From Methylocapsa sp. D3K7 (GTDB taxonomy: Bacteria > Pseudomonadota > Alphaproteobacteria > Rhizobiales > Beijerinckiaceae), in assembly GCF_029855125.1 (NCBI RefSeq), contig NZ_CP123229.1, positions 2,170,001 to 2,234,000 on the forward strand: DNA of 64,000 nt, read 5' to 3'. Of this stretch, positions 38,604-47,335 are shown piece after piece. The notes under the pieces were generated by a model that saw nothing but the letters and a program-made list of their open reading frames with translations, did not search any database and was not told the DNA's origin. How positions within the stretch are numbered: the first letter of the stretch is position 1; each line of letters begins with the position of its first letter. A program made the translations under genes and the position numbers.

Positions 38604-40040
38604 TCACACGTCCTTGAATGTAAAGGGCGAGATGCTGCGCATCGATTCGTCGACGCTGAGCGGGCGGAGCGCCGGGGGCGCCGCGCGCTGCGGGCAGGCG
38701 GGGCGGTCGCAGAGACGGCAGTTGATCCCAATCGGCGCCGCCTCAATCGCATTGACATCGAGCCGCTTGGCATAGACGAGCCGCTTGGCATATTTGATCT
38801 CGCAGCCAAGCCCGATCGCAAAGCGCGGCGCGATTGCGCCGAAGGGGCTGAGCGAACGCCGCACCGTGCGGGCGATCGAAAACCATTGCGAGCCGTCGGG
38901 AAGTTCGATCGCCTGCGTCAAGATTTTGCCGGGCTCGGTGAAGGTCGCATGGACATTCCACAAGGCGCAGGTGCCGCCTGAGTTGGCGAAGGGAAACCGG
39001 CTCGACGAAAACCGTTTCGAAACATTGCCGGCCATGTCCACGCGAATGAGAAAAAACGGCACCCCGCGGGCGCTGGCGCGGCCGAGCGTCGTCAAGCGAT
39101 GTGCTACCTGCTCGAAACTCGCGCCAAAGCGCGCCGCCAGAATCTCGACGTCATAGCCCGCGAGCTCGGCGGCTTCCTGGAAGCGGCCATAGGGCATCAT
39201 CAGCGCCCCAGCGAAATAATTGGCAAGCGTGATCCGCAGCAAGCGGCGGCTCATTTCGTCGGCCGGCTCAAGCCGCAGGGAAATCCCGTTCAACAATTCG
39301 CCGAATTGGCTGAAGGCGAGCTGATAGGCTGCCTGAAACGTCCGGCCCGGCGGCTCGACGGCTTCCGACATCATCAATTGGCGGCGGTGATGATCGTACC
39401 AGCGAAGCCGGTCGCCCATGACGTCAATCGGCAGCACACGCACGCGGATGCCGTAACGGCTCCGCAAATGCTCGGAAAGGAAAAGGAACAGATCGCCTCC
39501 GGTCGTTGGAAGCTCTGAGGCAAAGGTTTCGGCGGCGTCTTCCAGTTCTGGGAAATGGTTGCGCGCCTCCTGCAGGATGGCACGGTTGCGGTCGATCGGG
39601 CTCTCGCCCAGAACGGGTTCGGCGCGGTCGCGGTCGCTCGCCGCCGTGGCGCCCGCCTCGGTGGCTTCCCGCGCCGCCGAATAGGCGCGGTAGAGACGGG
39701 CCATCGCCGCAAGGAGGGCGGGCGAGTTCTCGGCCGCGTCCCGCACCTCGGCGCGCGGAACCCCGGCCTCGCGAAACAGCGGATCGGCGAGAATTTGCTC
39801 CATTTCGCTGACGGACTGCTCGTCCTCCATCTCCATGAAGTCGCGCGGGTCGACGCCATAAACGTCGGTCAGCTTGATCAGCACCTGGACGGTGATCGGG
39901 CGCTGGTTGCGCTCCATCAGGTTCAAATAGCTGGGCGAAACGTCAAGCTCGGCCGACATCGCCGCTTGGGTCAGATGGCGGTCCCGGCGCAGCCTCTTGA
40001 GGCGGGGGCCAGCGAAAATTTTCCGGGGGGCATTGGCCAT
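38604..40040 (-). CDS. ScfR/RamB-type short-chain acyl-responsive regulator
   Basis: A 478-residue regulator: XRE helix-turn-helix at about 10–65 (LTQAAMSAELDVSPSYLNLME in part), an ImmA/IrrE-like domain in the middle (TTGGDLFLFLSEHLRSRYGI), and a C-terminal DUF2083 region with clustered cysteines CRLCDRPACPQR. RamB and related proteins control acetate and glyoxylate-bypass genes; here it is divergent from the isocitrate lyase gene, which strongly suggests it regulates that gene. ATG 40040 is chosen for the usual N-terminus, although its ribosome-binding site is weak. Confidence 0.88.
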   Translation of the reverse strand: MANAPRKIFAGPRLKRLRRDRHLTQAAMSAELDVSPSYLNLMERNQRPITVQVLIKLTDVYGVDPRDFMEMEDEQSVSEMEQILADPLFREAGVPRAEVRDAAENSPALLAAMARLYRAYSAAREATEAGATAASDRDRAEPVLGESPIDRNRAILQEARNHFPELEDAAETFASELPTTGGDLFLFLSEHLRSRYGIRVRVLPIDVMGDRLRWYDHHRRQLMMSEAVEPPGRTFQAAYQLAFSQFGELLNGISLRLEPADEMSRRLLRITLANYFAGALMMPYGRFQEAAELAGYDVEILAARFGASFEQVAHRLTTLGRASARGVPFFLIRVDMAGNVSKRFSSSRFPFANSGGTCALWNVHATFTEPGKILTQAIELPDGSQWFSIARTVRRSLSPFGAIAPRFAIGLGCEIKYAKRLVYAKRLDVNAIEAAPIGINCRLCDRPACPQRAAPPALRPLSVDESMRSISPFTFKDV

Positions 40041-40084
40041 GGAGGGGTCCAGGATTGAAAATTCTTTACATCTATACAGCATTG

Positions 40085-40169
40085 CACTGTAGTGATGTTA
40101 CATCGCAACTTCAATCCGTAAACAAGCTGTTGCACCTCCAGGCATTTTCTCCAATATGTCACACTACAG
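40085..40169. promoter_or_regulatory. candidate operator between scfR-like gene and aceA
   Basis: The 187-bp divergent interval holds CACTGTAGTG (40085–40094), itself an interrupted palindrome, and a CACTACAG (40162–40169) that is the reverse complement of CTGTAGTG (40087–40094). The two half-sites are about 75 bp apart, an arrangement suited to a regulator bound at both promoters. TTGCA words also occur (40083–40087 and 40131–40135). Assignment to the ScfR-like protein is an inference. Confidence 0.35.
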
Positions 40170-40227
40170 TAGAAAATTTCCGCCCGGATGACATGTTTTG
40201 TCAATCCCTGTGAATAAGGCGCGCCCA

Positions 40228-41850
40228 ATGAATTATCAAAGCCCGATCGCCCAGCCGAACGAATATCAAAGCCATATTGCCGAGGTGAAGCAGCTCGTCA
40301 AAAGCAAGAACGGCACCTGGGACGCCATCAACGCCGAATCCGTGGCGCGGATGCGCCTGCAAAACCGTTTCCAGACGGGTCTCGACATCGCCCGCTATAC
40401 GGCCGCGATCATGCGCAAGGACATGGCGGCCTATGACGCCGACCCGGCCCTTTACACCCAGTCGCTCGGCTGCTGGCACGGGTTCATCGGCCAACAGAAG
40501 ATGATCTCCGTCAAGAAGCATTTTGGCACGACCGACCGACGCTATCTGTATCTCTCCGGCTGGATGGTCGCCGCGCTGCGCTCCGATTTCGGCCCCCTGC
40601 CGGATCAGTCGATGCATGAGAAAACCTCCGTGCCGGCGCTGATCGAGGAGCTTTACACCTTTTTGCGCCAGGCGGACGCCCGCGAACTCGGCGGCATGTT
40701 CCGCGCGATCGACGCCGCCCGCAAGGCCGGCGACGCCGCCAAGGAAAAAGAATTGCTGGCGGCCGTCGACAATTATCAGACCCATGTCGTGCCGATCATC
40801 GCCGACATCGACGCGGGCTTCGGCAATGCGGAAGCGACCTATCTGCTCGCCAAGAAGATGATCGAGGCGGGCGCCTGCGCGCTGCAGATCGAAAACCAGG
40901 TGTCCGACGAAAAGCAATGCGGCCACCAGGACGGCAAGGTCACCGTCCCGCATGAAGTGTTCCTCGCGAAGGTGCGCGCCTGCCGCTACGCCTTCCTGGA
41001 ACTCGGCGTGGAAGAGGGCATTATCGTCACCCGCACGGACTCGCTCGGCGCCGGTCTCACCCAGCAGATCGCCGTCAGCCACGAGCCGGGCGATCTCGGC
41101 GACCAATACAATGCCTTCCTCGACTGCGAGGAAGTTGCGCCTGGCGATGCCCGCAACGGCGACGTCATCCTCAACCGCAACGGCAAACTGCTGCGGCCGA
41201 AGCGTCTCCCCAGCAACCTCTATCAGTTCCGCTCCGGCACCGGCGCGGACCGTTGCGTGCTCGACTCCATCACCTCGCTGCAGAACGGCGCCGACCTCCT
41301 ATGGATCGAAACCGAAAAGCCGCATGTGGAGCAGATCGCCAGCATGATGGACAAGATTCGCGCCGTCATTCCCAACGCCAAGCTGGTGTACAACAATTCG
41401 CCGTCCTTCAACTGGACATTGAATTTCCGCCAGCAGGTGTATGATGCCTGGAAAGCGAGCGGCAAGGATGTGTCGAAATATGACCGCGCGGGTCTGATGA
41501 GCGTCGATTATGACGGCAGCGATCTCGCCGCCGAGGCCGACGAGCGCATTCGCACCTTCCAGGCGGACGGTTCGAAGCGGGCTGGCATTTTCCACCACCT
41601 CATCACGCTGCCGACCTATCACACGGCGGCGCTGTCGACCGACAATCTGGCGAAGGAATATTTTGGCGCGCAGGGCATGCTCGGCTATGTCAAAAATGTT
41701 CAGCGCAAGGAAATCCGTGAGAGCATCGCGTGTGTGAGACATCAGAACATGGCGGGCTCCGACATGGGCGATGATCACAAGGAATATTTTGCTGGCGAGG
41801 CGGCCCTCAAGGCCGGCGGCGCCCACAACACGATGAACCAGTTCGGTTAA
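40228..41850 (+). CDS. aceA: isocitrate lyase
   Basis: A 540-residue isocitrate lyase of the larger subclass (about 530–550 residues, as in Pseudomonas). It cleaves isocitrate to glyoxylate and succinate. The signature with the catalytic Cys is KQCGH (about 229–233), where many members have KKCGH; DIDAGFGN and IENQVSDEKQ are also visible. ATG 40228 follows AAGG; a TTG at 40198 is less likely. No malate synthase is in the window. A strong terminator follows. Confidence 0.96.
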   Translation: MNYQSPIAQPNEYQSHIAEVKQLVKSKNGTWDAINAESVARMRLQNRFQTGLDIARYTAAIMRKDMAAYDADPALYTQSLGCWHGFIGQQKMISVKKHFGTTDRRYLYLSGWMVAALRSDFGPLPDQSMHEKTSVPALIEELYTFLRQADARELGGMFRAIDAARKAGDAAKEKELLAAVDNYQTHVVPIIADIDAGFGNAEATYLLAKKMIEAGACALQIENQVSDEKQCGHQDGKVTVPHEVFLAKVRACRYAFLELGVEEGIIVTRTDSLGAGLTQQIAVSHEPGDLGDQYNAFLDCEEVAPGDARNGDVILNRNGKLLRPKRLPSNLYQFRSGTGADRCVLDSITSLQNGADLLWIETEKPHVEQIASMMDKIRAVIPNAKLVYNNSPSFNWTLNFRQQVYDAWKASGKDVSKYDRAGLMSVDYDGSDLAAEADERIRTFQADGSKRAGIFHHLITLPTYHTAALSTDNLAKEYFGAQGMLGYVKNVQRKEIRESIACVRHQNMAGSDMGDDHKEYFAGEAALKAGGAHNTMNQFG

Positions 41851-41889
41851 AAGACCAGCTCTTTCATCATTGCACCATTCGGAATGGAG

Positions 41890-41922
41890 ATCGCGGCCCT
41901 CTCACCGGGCCGCGATTTTTTT
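41890..41922 (+). terminator. intrinsic terminator of aceA
   Basis: ATCGCGGCCC (41890–41899) pairs with GGGCCGCGAT (41907–41916) around a 7-nt loop and is followed by a T run (to 41922). A classic rho-independent terminator 40 bp after the aceA stop. Confidence 0.93.
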
Positions 41923-42019
41923 GAGGGTGCAAATCGTTTGTGCCGGGGGCAAGTCGCGGCTTACTCGCTCCTAATTGATCGACGGTCGCCATCATGACGG
42001 ATGGCATTGGGCGCTACTA

Positions 42020-43822
42020 CTATACCGTTTTCGAAGGCACTGCCGCTGCAGGTGATGGATTGAAGGGTGTCGGCGATGCAGACATTGTGGCAGCAGCTTT
42101 GAGTTTAGCGTAATCATCGAGCACGGTTTCGATACGCGTGAGAAGTGGATCAAAGCCCGAAAAGTCGATGGTGCCCGCTTGCAGCCGCACAACGCGGTCG
42201 GCAAAGATGACTTTGCCGTACTCGCCAGAGGCCTCGTGCTCCTTGTCAGCGTTGAAGGTCTTGCCGTTGATTTTTGTTGCAAGCAGAGCTTGATCGAAAA
42301 AATCTTCCGGGCGGGACTTGTTGTCGGGCCCCCTGGTTGGCGTCTTTATTAGATAGAGCGGGCCGCCTAGATAGTAGAATGGCAGGTCCGTCGCGTGATT
42401 AATGGTAATGCCGAACTTCTTGCTCTGAAGCAGTTTGAAAATCTGCGTGGCACCATCGTCGTTGTCGATAAGCACGATCACCGGGTGCTTCATCGGACGG
42501 TGCCTGTATTTAGCTAAGTTGTCCTTCCACGCTTCAAGAAAAAATTTGAGGTCAGAGGAACCGCCTCGTAGCTGCAGAAGGTCTTTCGATTGCTTTGAAT
42601 ATTTAAAAAAGTTCACGTTGATAGAAAGCTTGCCTTCATTGGACGACGCGAGCTTCGGGTGTCCTGTCGCCAGCTTGCGGATCGCGCTCTTAAGATAGAT
42701 CGGATCGGTAGGTCCTTCGCAGATGATGAGCGGTTTGGGCGGATCGATGAAGTGTTTGAAGAATACGAGCCGACAGTAGACGAGGCGAATGGCTGAGGGA
42801 TACTCATTTTTTTGTTTAGTACGATCAGTGTGCAGCTTGTGCTGTTTTTCCTTGTTCTTTTCAGCTTCAATCTCAAGATCAGTTTGTCGTTCTCGGATGT
42901 GATAGATATGGTTAAGAATGCCCTCTAGGCGTTGCACGGAAGTGTCATCCACGCCGCCGCGCTTATAGGTGCCGGTAGTGAGAAATGAATTTGTCATCGC
43001 ACGCGCAAGTTTGTAGTAACGCTGCGGCACGTTGACCTTCTCGTTGACCGTGAGGCCTGTCACGGTTTGACGGCTACCTCGCACCTGCATGCGGGTTTTG
43101 GCATCGTTGATGGTGAAGCCCCCATCCTCGATGCGCGATTTTAACTCATCACCCAGCACCCAGGCTTCGCCTATCGCTACTGCCAAGGCCGTAGGAAATT
43201 TCTCCTGACTAGTCGACAAAGTGATGTCGTCCGCATAGCGGGTGTAAGCACATTTGTTTCTTGCGGCCAGCTTGACCAGTCGCATATCGAGAAAATGGGT
43301 TAGTAGTTCGGACAGGATAGGAGAGCATGGGCTTCCCTGCGGCAAGACCCCATCATTGCAAGCGATTTGGGCGAGGACGGTCGCAACCGGTTCCGCCAGC
43401 CTAAATTGATTGTTATTGATAAAGAAGCCGCGCACACGACCGAAGTGCAAACTCGGAAAGAAATTCTTCAGGTCGAGATTCAGCACATACCGGCGCGATT
43501 TGTGCGCTTTCGCATTTGTGATGATCGAATAGTCCCTGCGAAACGCGTGCGACAACTTGTTCTCGCGTTTCTCGGATTCTTCAAGCTCGTGCAGGCATTC
43601 GTAAAGAACGTCGGCGAACCGCTTCTGCAAGCCCTTGAGCATCGGAATCGGCGCGTCGATGCGGCGGTCGCCGCCGCCTTTCTTTTTGATGTCGAAGCTC
43701 GTGTATTTCGCCGCCTTCGGAATTTTATAGACGATGAAGGAGAGGGCGCTCGGCTTGTAGCCAAGCAGCGCCGCAACATCATATCGGGTTTTTGCTGTGC
43801 GAACGGCGTTAAGTATCGACAA
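42020..43822 (-). CDS. retron reverse transcriptase with C-terminal TOPRIM-like domain (Ec67-like)
   Basis: A 600-residue protein. The RT domain (about 40–300) has LDLKNFF (116–122), GVRGFF-type NFGRVRG equivalent HFGRVRGFF, LPQGSPCSP (160–168), YADD (196–199) and the retron-typical VTGLTV (254–259). The C-terminal part has TOPRIM marks: Glu369 in ICEGPTD and the acidic IDNDD (452–456). From memory, the order and motifs match retron Ec67 (Eco2), an anti-phage retron whose RT carries a fused TOPRIM. The start is TTG 43822, giving SILNAVRTAKTRYD as in that family. The msr-msd lies 22 nt upstream. The gene is visibly more AT-rich than its neighbours, suggesting transfer. Confidence 0.93.
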   Translation of the reverse strand: MSILNAVRTAKTRYDVAALLGYKPSALSFIVYKIPKAAKYTSFDIKKKGGGDRRIDAPIPMLKGLQKRFADVLYECLHELEESEKRENKLSHAFRRDYSIITNAKAHKSRRYVLNLDLKNFFPSLHFGRVRGFFINNNQFRLAEPVATVLAQIACNDGVLPQGSPCSPILSELLTHFLDMRLVKLAARNKCAYTRYADDITLSTSQEKFPTALAVAIGEAWVLGDELKSRIEDGGFTINDAKTRMQVRGSRQTVTGLTVNEKVNVPQRYYKLARAMTNSFLTTGTYKRGGVDDTSVQRLEGILNHIYHIRERQTDLEIEAEKNKEKQHKLHTDRTKQKNEYPSAIRLVYCRLVFFKHFIDPPKPLIICEGPTDPIYLKSAIRKLATGHPKLASSNEGKLSINVNFFKYSKQSKDLLQLRGGSSDLKFFLEAWKDNLAKYRHRPMKHPVIVLIDNDDGATQIFKLLQSKKFGITINHATDLPFYYLGGPLYLIKTPTRGPDNKSRPEDFFDQALLATKINGKTFNADKEHEASGEYGKVIFADRVVRLQAGTIDFSGFDPLLTRIETVLDDYAKLKAAATMSASPTPFNPSPAAAVPSKTV

Positions 43823-43844
43823 CGCGAACCACCAGAAGGAATGG

Positions 43845-43975
43845 GCTTACAGGCACTCCTACGCGTCGCATAGGTCATAGGTCATTGGTCATATGCATCG
43901 AGCACCGTATAGGGAGCAGCGCCCCTAACATTGGATCATATATCGCGAATCACGATAACAAATCTGCCTGTAAGC
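43845..43975 (-). ncRNA. retron msr-msd non-coding RNA
   Basis: On the minus strand, GCTTACAGGCA (43975–43965) and TGCCTGTAAGC (43855–43845) form a perfect 11-bp inverted repeat: the expected a1/a2 helix of a retron RNA. A G follows a1 directly (43964), a candidate branching guanosine. The msr part contains a small hairpin, TATCG–loop–CGATA (about 43957–43941), and an AGGG/CCCT stem (about 43925–43910). The msd part forms a long hairpin with CCTA/TAGG at its base and GCATA/TATGC higher up, its loop holding three ATGACC repeats. Size, strand and position just before the RT fit Ec67-type retrons. Confidence 0.88.
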
Positions 43976-44202
43976 TTGTTGCCAGTGTAGCGACGAACTT
44001 GATCGATGCAATCCACCAGGTCCAGCGTGTCGTGTTTATCCACATAACCGGGGGCTCCCGAAGAATTTGGATGTCGCCGGCCAATCCGTCCTCCGCCATG
44101 TGGTGGAAGAGGACTGTAAAACGGCACGGGCATCGGCCACTCAGGCGGCCAACTGCATGTCGGCCGCCCTAAAGATTTTCGCTTCTCTTGGCCGTCGCCG
44201 TG
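43976..44202. other. flank upstream of the retron, no gene recognised
   Basis: 227 bp between the msr-msd and the phosphoesterase stop. Frames on both strands run through it (for example minus 44133 to 43936), but they overlap the retron RNA, lack ribosome-binding sites and match nothing known. The retron promoter should lie here. It may contain a boundary of the inserted segment. Confidence 0.4.
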
Positions 44203-45984
44203 TCAGAACTTGAAGAAGTTCATGAGATCGCCAATGGCGGGAGAGTTTTTAGGCACATAAGCGTTTCCACGTTCAGCGACCGGGTTTGGCAATCTGTCGC
44301 GGCTCAGACGCGAAATGGGGGGCAGAGTCCAGTTCTTCTCGATGAACTTCAACAGCGAGACATGGTCGTAATAGGTGTGATCGACATATCCCCTTTTCGC
44401 AAAGGGCGACACCACAATGAAGGGAATGCGCGTCCCGTCGCCAAAGAAATCGAGCGGCTGGATATAGCCTGAATCATAATAACCGCCGCCTTCATCGGTG
44501 GTGATGAAGATGGCCGTCGAGGCCCAAAGTGTTGCGTTGCTTTTGACTTGCTCGATCAACGACTGGAGGAAAAGCTCGTAAAGGTCGGTGGTCGAATCGG
44601 CGGGATGTCCGGCCAAGGCCTCGAACGGACGAACAAAAGACACAGCGGGCAGCGTCCCGTTCTTCACATCGTTCAAGAACGCACCGTAATTTTGTAATTT
44701 CGCTTCCTCCGACGGATTTTTCATGATGCTCAAATAGCCGGTGAGCGGATCACAAATACCGCAGTAGGAATGGAACAGCAAAGGCACGCCATCGACCGAA
44801 GTGGCGAAGTTGGTGGGATCGTCGCCGCGATCGCCGCTGTAATATTTCCACGATACGCCTTTCGCGGTCATGACATCGGCGATGGTCGGGATGCTCTGCG
44901 GCGGCAAAGTGAAAGACGCCGGACCGAGAGTCCTTGGGTTGCTGCTCGTCTGGTTCCAATACATATTGTAGTTGTTGACCAGATAATAATGGTTCGGGGC
45001 GCAGTTGGTGCTGGCACCGGCGCGAAGGTTCTGTACGCTCACCGCGGCAACGCCTGGCGCCCTCGAATCGGAGCAGTTCACATAGGAACCGCCGCTATAG
45101 CCGTCTTGGGTGTAGTAATTGTTGGTTCCGGCGACCGGATCTGGATTTTCGATCTGATTGCTGAACGGCACGGCGGCGGTGCCGTCGAGATTGGTGTTGG
45201 TGAAGAAGGCTGCATGGCCTGAAACGAGCGCCTGAAAATTGGCTCCCGTGCCGCCCATGATCGCTTGGTGGCAATTATCGCTGATCGCATATTGGTCGGC
45301 GAGCGATTTGAAGATGGCCGCATCGCCAGGCTGCGCTTTGCCAGTGGCATCGGTAAAAGGGTTCATATTGTAGAAGCCCATCGAGATGGCGCCTTCCATG
45401 GGATTGAACCCTCCGGCCGGGGGAGGCGCGCCGTTCGATCCGGTGCCGATGGTTTCCTCGACCCAAACGAATTTGTCGAGCTTGCCGCCATCATAGTCCT
45501 GCCACATCTGAAAGAAGCGATGGACAGGATCACCCGTATAGGCGGAGTAAGGCACATATTTGCTAATCTGATAGGGACCGTTCGGCAGATTGGCGGGAAA
45601 CCGCGTATCGAGAACGCCTTGCGGCAACCCGAGGCCATAGGTCGTATAGGGCTGCGGCAGCGTCGCGTAGGCGCCGGTCGTAACGGTCTTCGTACTGTAA
45701 TGAATCTCGTCGCGTCCGATCGCCTGTTTCGCCTTATCGAAATGCGGGCCAGGCGTACCGTCGGCATTGACGATGCCTTTGCTTATGAGATTGTCGATCG
45801 TTTGGCCGGCCGCCGGCTTATAGGTGCCGAAGAGATTGTCGAAGGTGTGATTTTCGCCGACAATGATGATCACATGCTGGATCGGCGTTGTTGGGAGCGG
45901 CGTTGCGAGAACCGGCGTGAATATCTGCGTGCAAAACGCGCTCGTCGCAAGGCACAGCGATTTGAAAAGCGGCTTCGATGTCAT
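44203..45984 (-). CDS. phospholipase C-like phosphoesterase
   Basis: A 593-residue exported protein of the phosphoesterase family (bacterial phospholipase C / acid phosphatase type). The signal peptide is about residues 1–28. The metal-binding start of the domain is HVIIIVGENHTFDNLFGTY (about 37–55), with later TTDEGGGYYDSG and a C-terminal DHTYYDHVSLLKFIEKNW, all typical. ATG 45984 follows AGAGGAC. It would hydrolyse phosphate esters or phospholipids in the periplasm or outside. Specificity is unknown. Confidence 0.88.
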   Translation of the reverse strand: MTSKPLFKSLCLATSAFCTQIFTPVLATPLPTTPIQHVIIIVGENHTFDNLFGTYKPAAGQTIDNLISKGIVNADGTPGPHFDKAKQAIGRDEIHYSTKTVTTGAYATLPQPYTTYGLGLPQGVLDTRFPANLPNGPYQISKYVPYSAYTGDPVHRFFQMWQDYDGGKLDKFVWVEETIGTGSNGAPPPAGGFNPMEGAISMGFYNMNPFTDATGKAQPGDAAIFKSLADQYAISDNCHQAIMGGTGANFQALVSGHAAFFTNTNLDGTAAVPFSNQIENPDPVAGTNNYYTQDGYSGGSYVNCSDSRAPGVAAVSVQNLRAGASTNCAPNHYYLVNNYNMYWNQTSSNPRTLGPASFTLPPQSIPTIADVMTAKGVSWKYYSGDRGDDPTNFATSVDGVPLLFHSYCGICDPLTGYLSIMKNPSEEAKLQNYGAFLNDVKNGTLPAVSFVRPFEALAGHPADSTTDLYELFLQSLIEQVKSNATLWASTAIFITTDEGGGYYDSGYIQPLDFFGDGTRIPFIVVSPFAKRGYVDHTYYDHVSLLKFIEKNWTLPPISRLSRDRLPNPVAERGNAYVPKNSPAIGDLMNFFKF

Positions 45985-46333
45985 TGGATGTCCTCTGAAC
46001 AATTGCGGCGAGGTTTTTCACGCAGAAGCAAAGAGTGACTTCGCCCTGCGGCAATCAAACCTGAGCGCCCCATATATCGGCGGCCGCAATTTCAGGCTGA
46101 TGTCAGGTGCAATGCAGTTTTATGAAGCGCCTTCGCCCACCGGGATAGCCAGGGCGCACCGAGGATTTGGACCCACAGGGACAAACCGAGCCGAATGGAC
46201 CCGCGTCCAGGCCCGCCCTCCGCGACTTTCCGCCTCTCCTCCGCTGAGCAAAAGCCACAAATCCGGTCACCCTTCTGCTATATTGCTGCGCCAGTTACCC
46301 TTCCAAATCGCGGCTTGCCACTCTGGGGGATTG
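45985..46333. other. intergenic region between divergent phosphoesterase and galU
   Basis: 349 bp without a supported gene. A plus-strand frame is open through it into galU, but no start with a ribosome-binding site or family-like sequence exists before 46334. It must hold the promoters of both divergent genes. No repeat or hairpin stands out. Confidence 0.4.
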
Positions 46334-47218
46334 ATGACGAAACGCATACGCAAGGCTGTTTTTCCAGTTGCCGGTCTTGGAACCCGATTTCTGCCGGCCA
46401 CCAAATCGGTGCCGAAGGAAATGATGACCGTCGTCGACCGGCCTGTCCTCCAGCATGTCGTGGATGAGGCGCGCGAGGCCGGAATCGAGCATTTCATCTT
46501 CATCACCGGGCGCAACAAAGGCGTCATCGAGGATCATTTCGATATCGCCTATGAGCTGGAGGAGACCTTGCAAAGGCGCGGCAAGCTCAAGGAGTGGGAG
46601 GCGCTCAAGGCCGATCTTCCGGCGGCGGGCGCGACGAGCTTCACCCGCCAGCAGGAGCCGCTCGGACTCGGCCATGCGGTCTGGTGCGCACGGGAGATCG
46701 TTGGCGACGAGCCTTTCGCGGTGTTGCTCCCCGACATGGTGACGATGGCTTCGGAACAAGGCCGCTGTCTCGCGCAATGCGTGGACGCTTATGAAAAACA
46801 CGGCGGCAATATTATTGCGGTCGAGGAAGTGGCTTCGGACGAAACCCACCAGTACGGCGTTGTTGCGATTGGCAAGGATTCCGGCCACACCTTCGAGATC
46901 ACCGGCATGGTTGAAAAACCGCCCAAGGGGACAGCCCCTTCCAACCTGATCATTTCAGGACGCTATATTCTGGGTCCGGAAATCTTTTCCATTTTGGAAA
47001 AAGGCGAGAAAGGGGCGGGGGGTGAAATTCAACTCACCGATGGCATGAAAATCCTCGCCAAGAGTCAGAGCTTTCACGGCGTGCGCTTCGACGGCAAGAC
47101 CTATGATTGCGGCGCCAAACTGGGGTTTCTCGCCGCCAATATCGCCTTTGGCCTCGCCAATCCCAACTTGGCTCCGCTGCTTCTGGCCGAACTGAAAAAA
47201 CTAACCAGCGGCCTCTAG
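46334..47218 (+). CDS. galU: UTP–glucose-1-phosphate uridylyltransferase
   Basis: A 294-residue nucleotidyltransferase making UDP-glucose for polysaccharides and glycolipids. The N-terminal GLGTRFLPATKSVPKEM (about 14–30) is the nucleotide-binding signature, and QEPLGLGHAVWCAR with VLLPDMV lies in the active site. GGGGGATTG precedes ATG 46334. It is followed by two small palindromes. Confidence 0.96.
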   Translation: MTKRIRKAVFPVAGLGTRFLPATKSVPKEMMTVVDRPVLQHVVDEAREAGIEHFIFITGRNKGVIEDHFDIAYELEETLQRRGKLKEWEALKADLPAAGATSFTRQQEPLGLGHAVWCAREIVGDEPFAVLLPDMVTMASEQGRCLAQCVDAYEKHGGNIIAVEEVASDETHQYGVVAIGKDSGHTFEITGMVEKPPKGTAPSNLIISGRYILGPEIFSILEKGEKGAGGEIQLTDGMKILAKSQSFHGVRFDGKTYDCGAKLGFLAANIAFGLANPNLAPLLLAELKKLTSGL

Positions 47219-47226
47219 AGTGCTTT

Positions 47227-47321
47227 CCGATCAGATGGACTCATCTGATCGATAAGAAATCGCTCCGATTCAAAGAGATGGAGCCTGTTCTGATCGAAAA
47301 AGTCGCGCAACTTTTTCGGAA
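47227..47321. repeat. paired palindromes downstream of galU
   Basis: CGATCAGAT-GGACTC-ATCTGATCG (about 47233–47256) is a perfect 9-bp stem, and CGAAAAAGT-CGCGCA-ACTTTTTCG (about 47297–47320) is a second one. The segment ends in GGAACATGCTCTAG, a word resembling a dispersed repeat family and shared in part with 22650–22660. It may act as terminator or mRNA stabiliser between the convergent genes galU and the OYE reductase. Confidence 0.6.
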
Positions 47322-47335
47322 CATGCTCTAGCAGC

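Noticed and set aside
43870..43898. Short GGTCAT repeats as a CRISPR array
   Set aside because: Units are only 7–9 bp with no spacers; they lie inside the retron msd.
43885..44172. Plus-strand frame of 95 codons beside the retron
   Set aside because: It overlaps the msr-msd on the opposite strand, and the translation matches no family.
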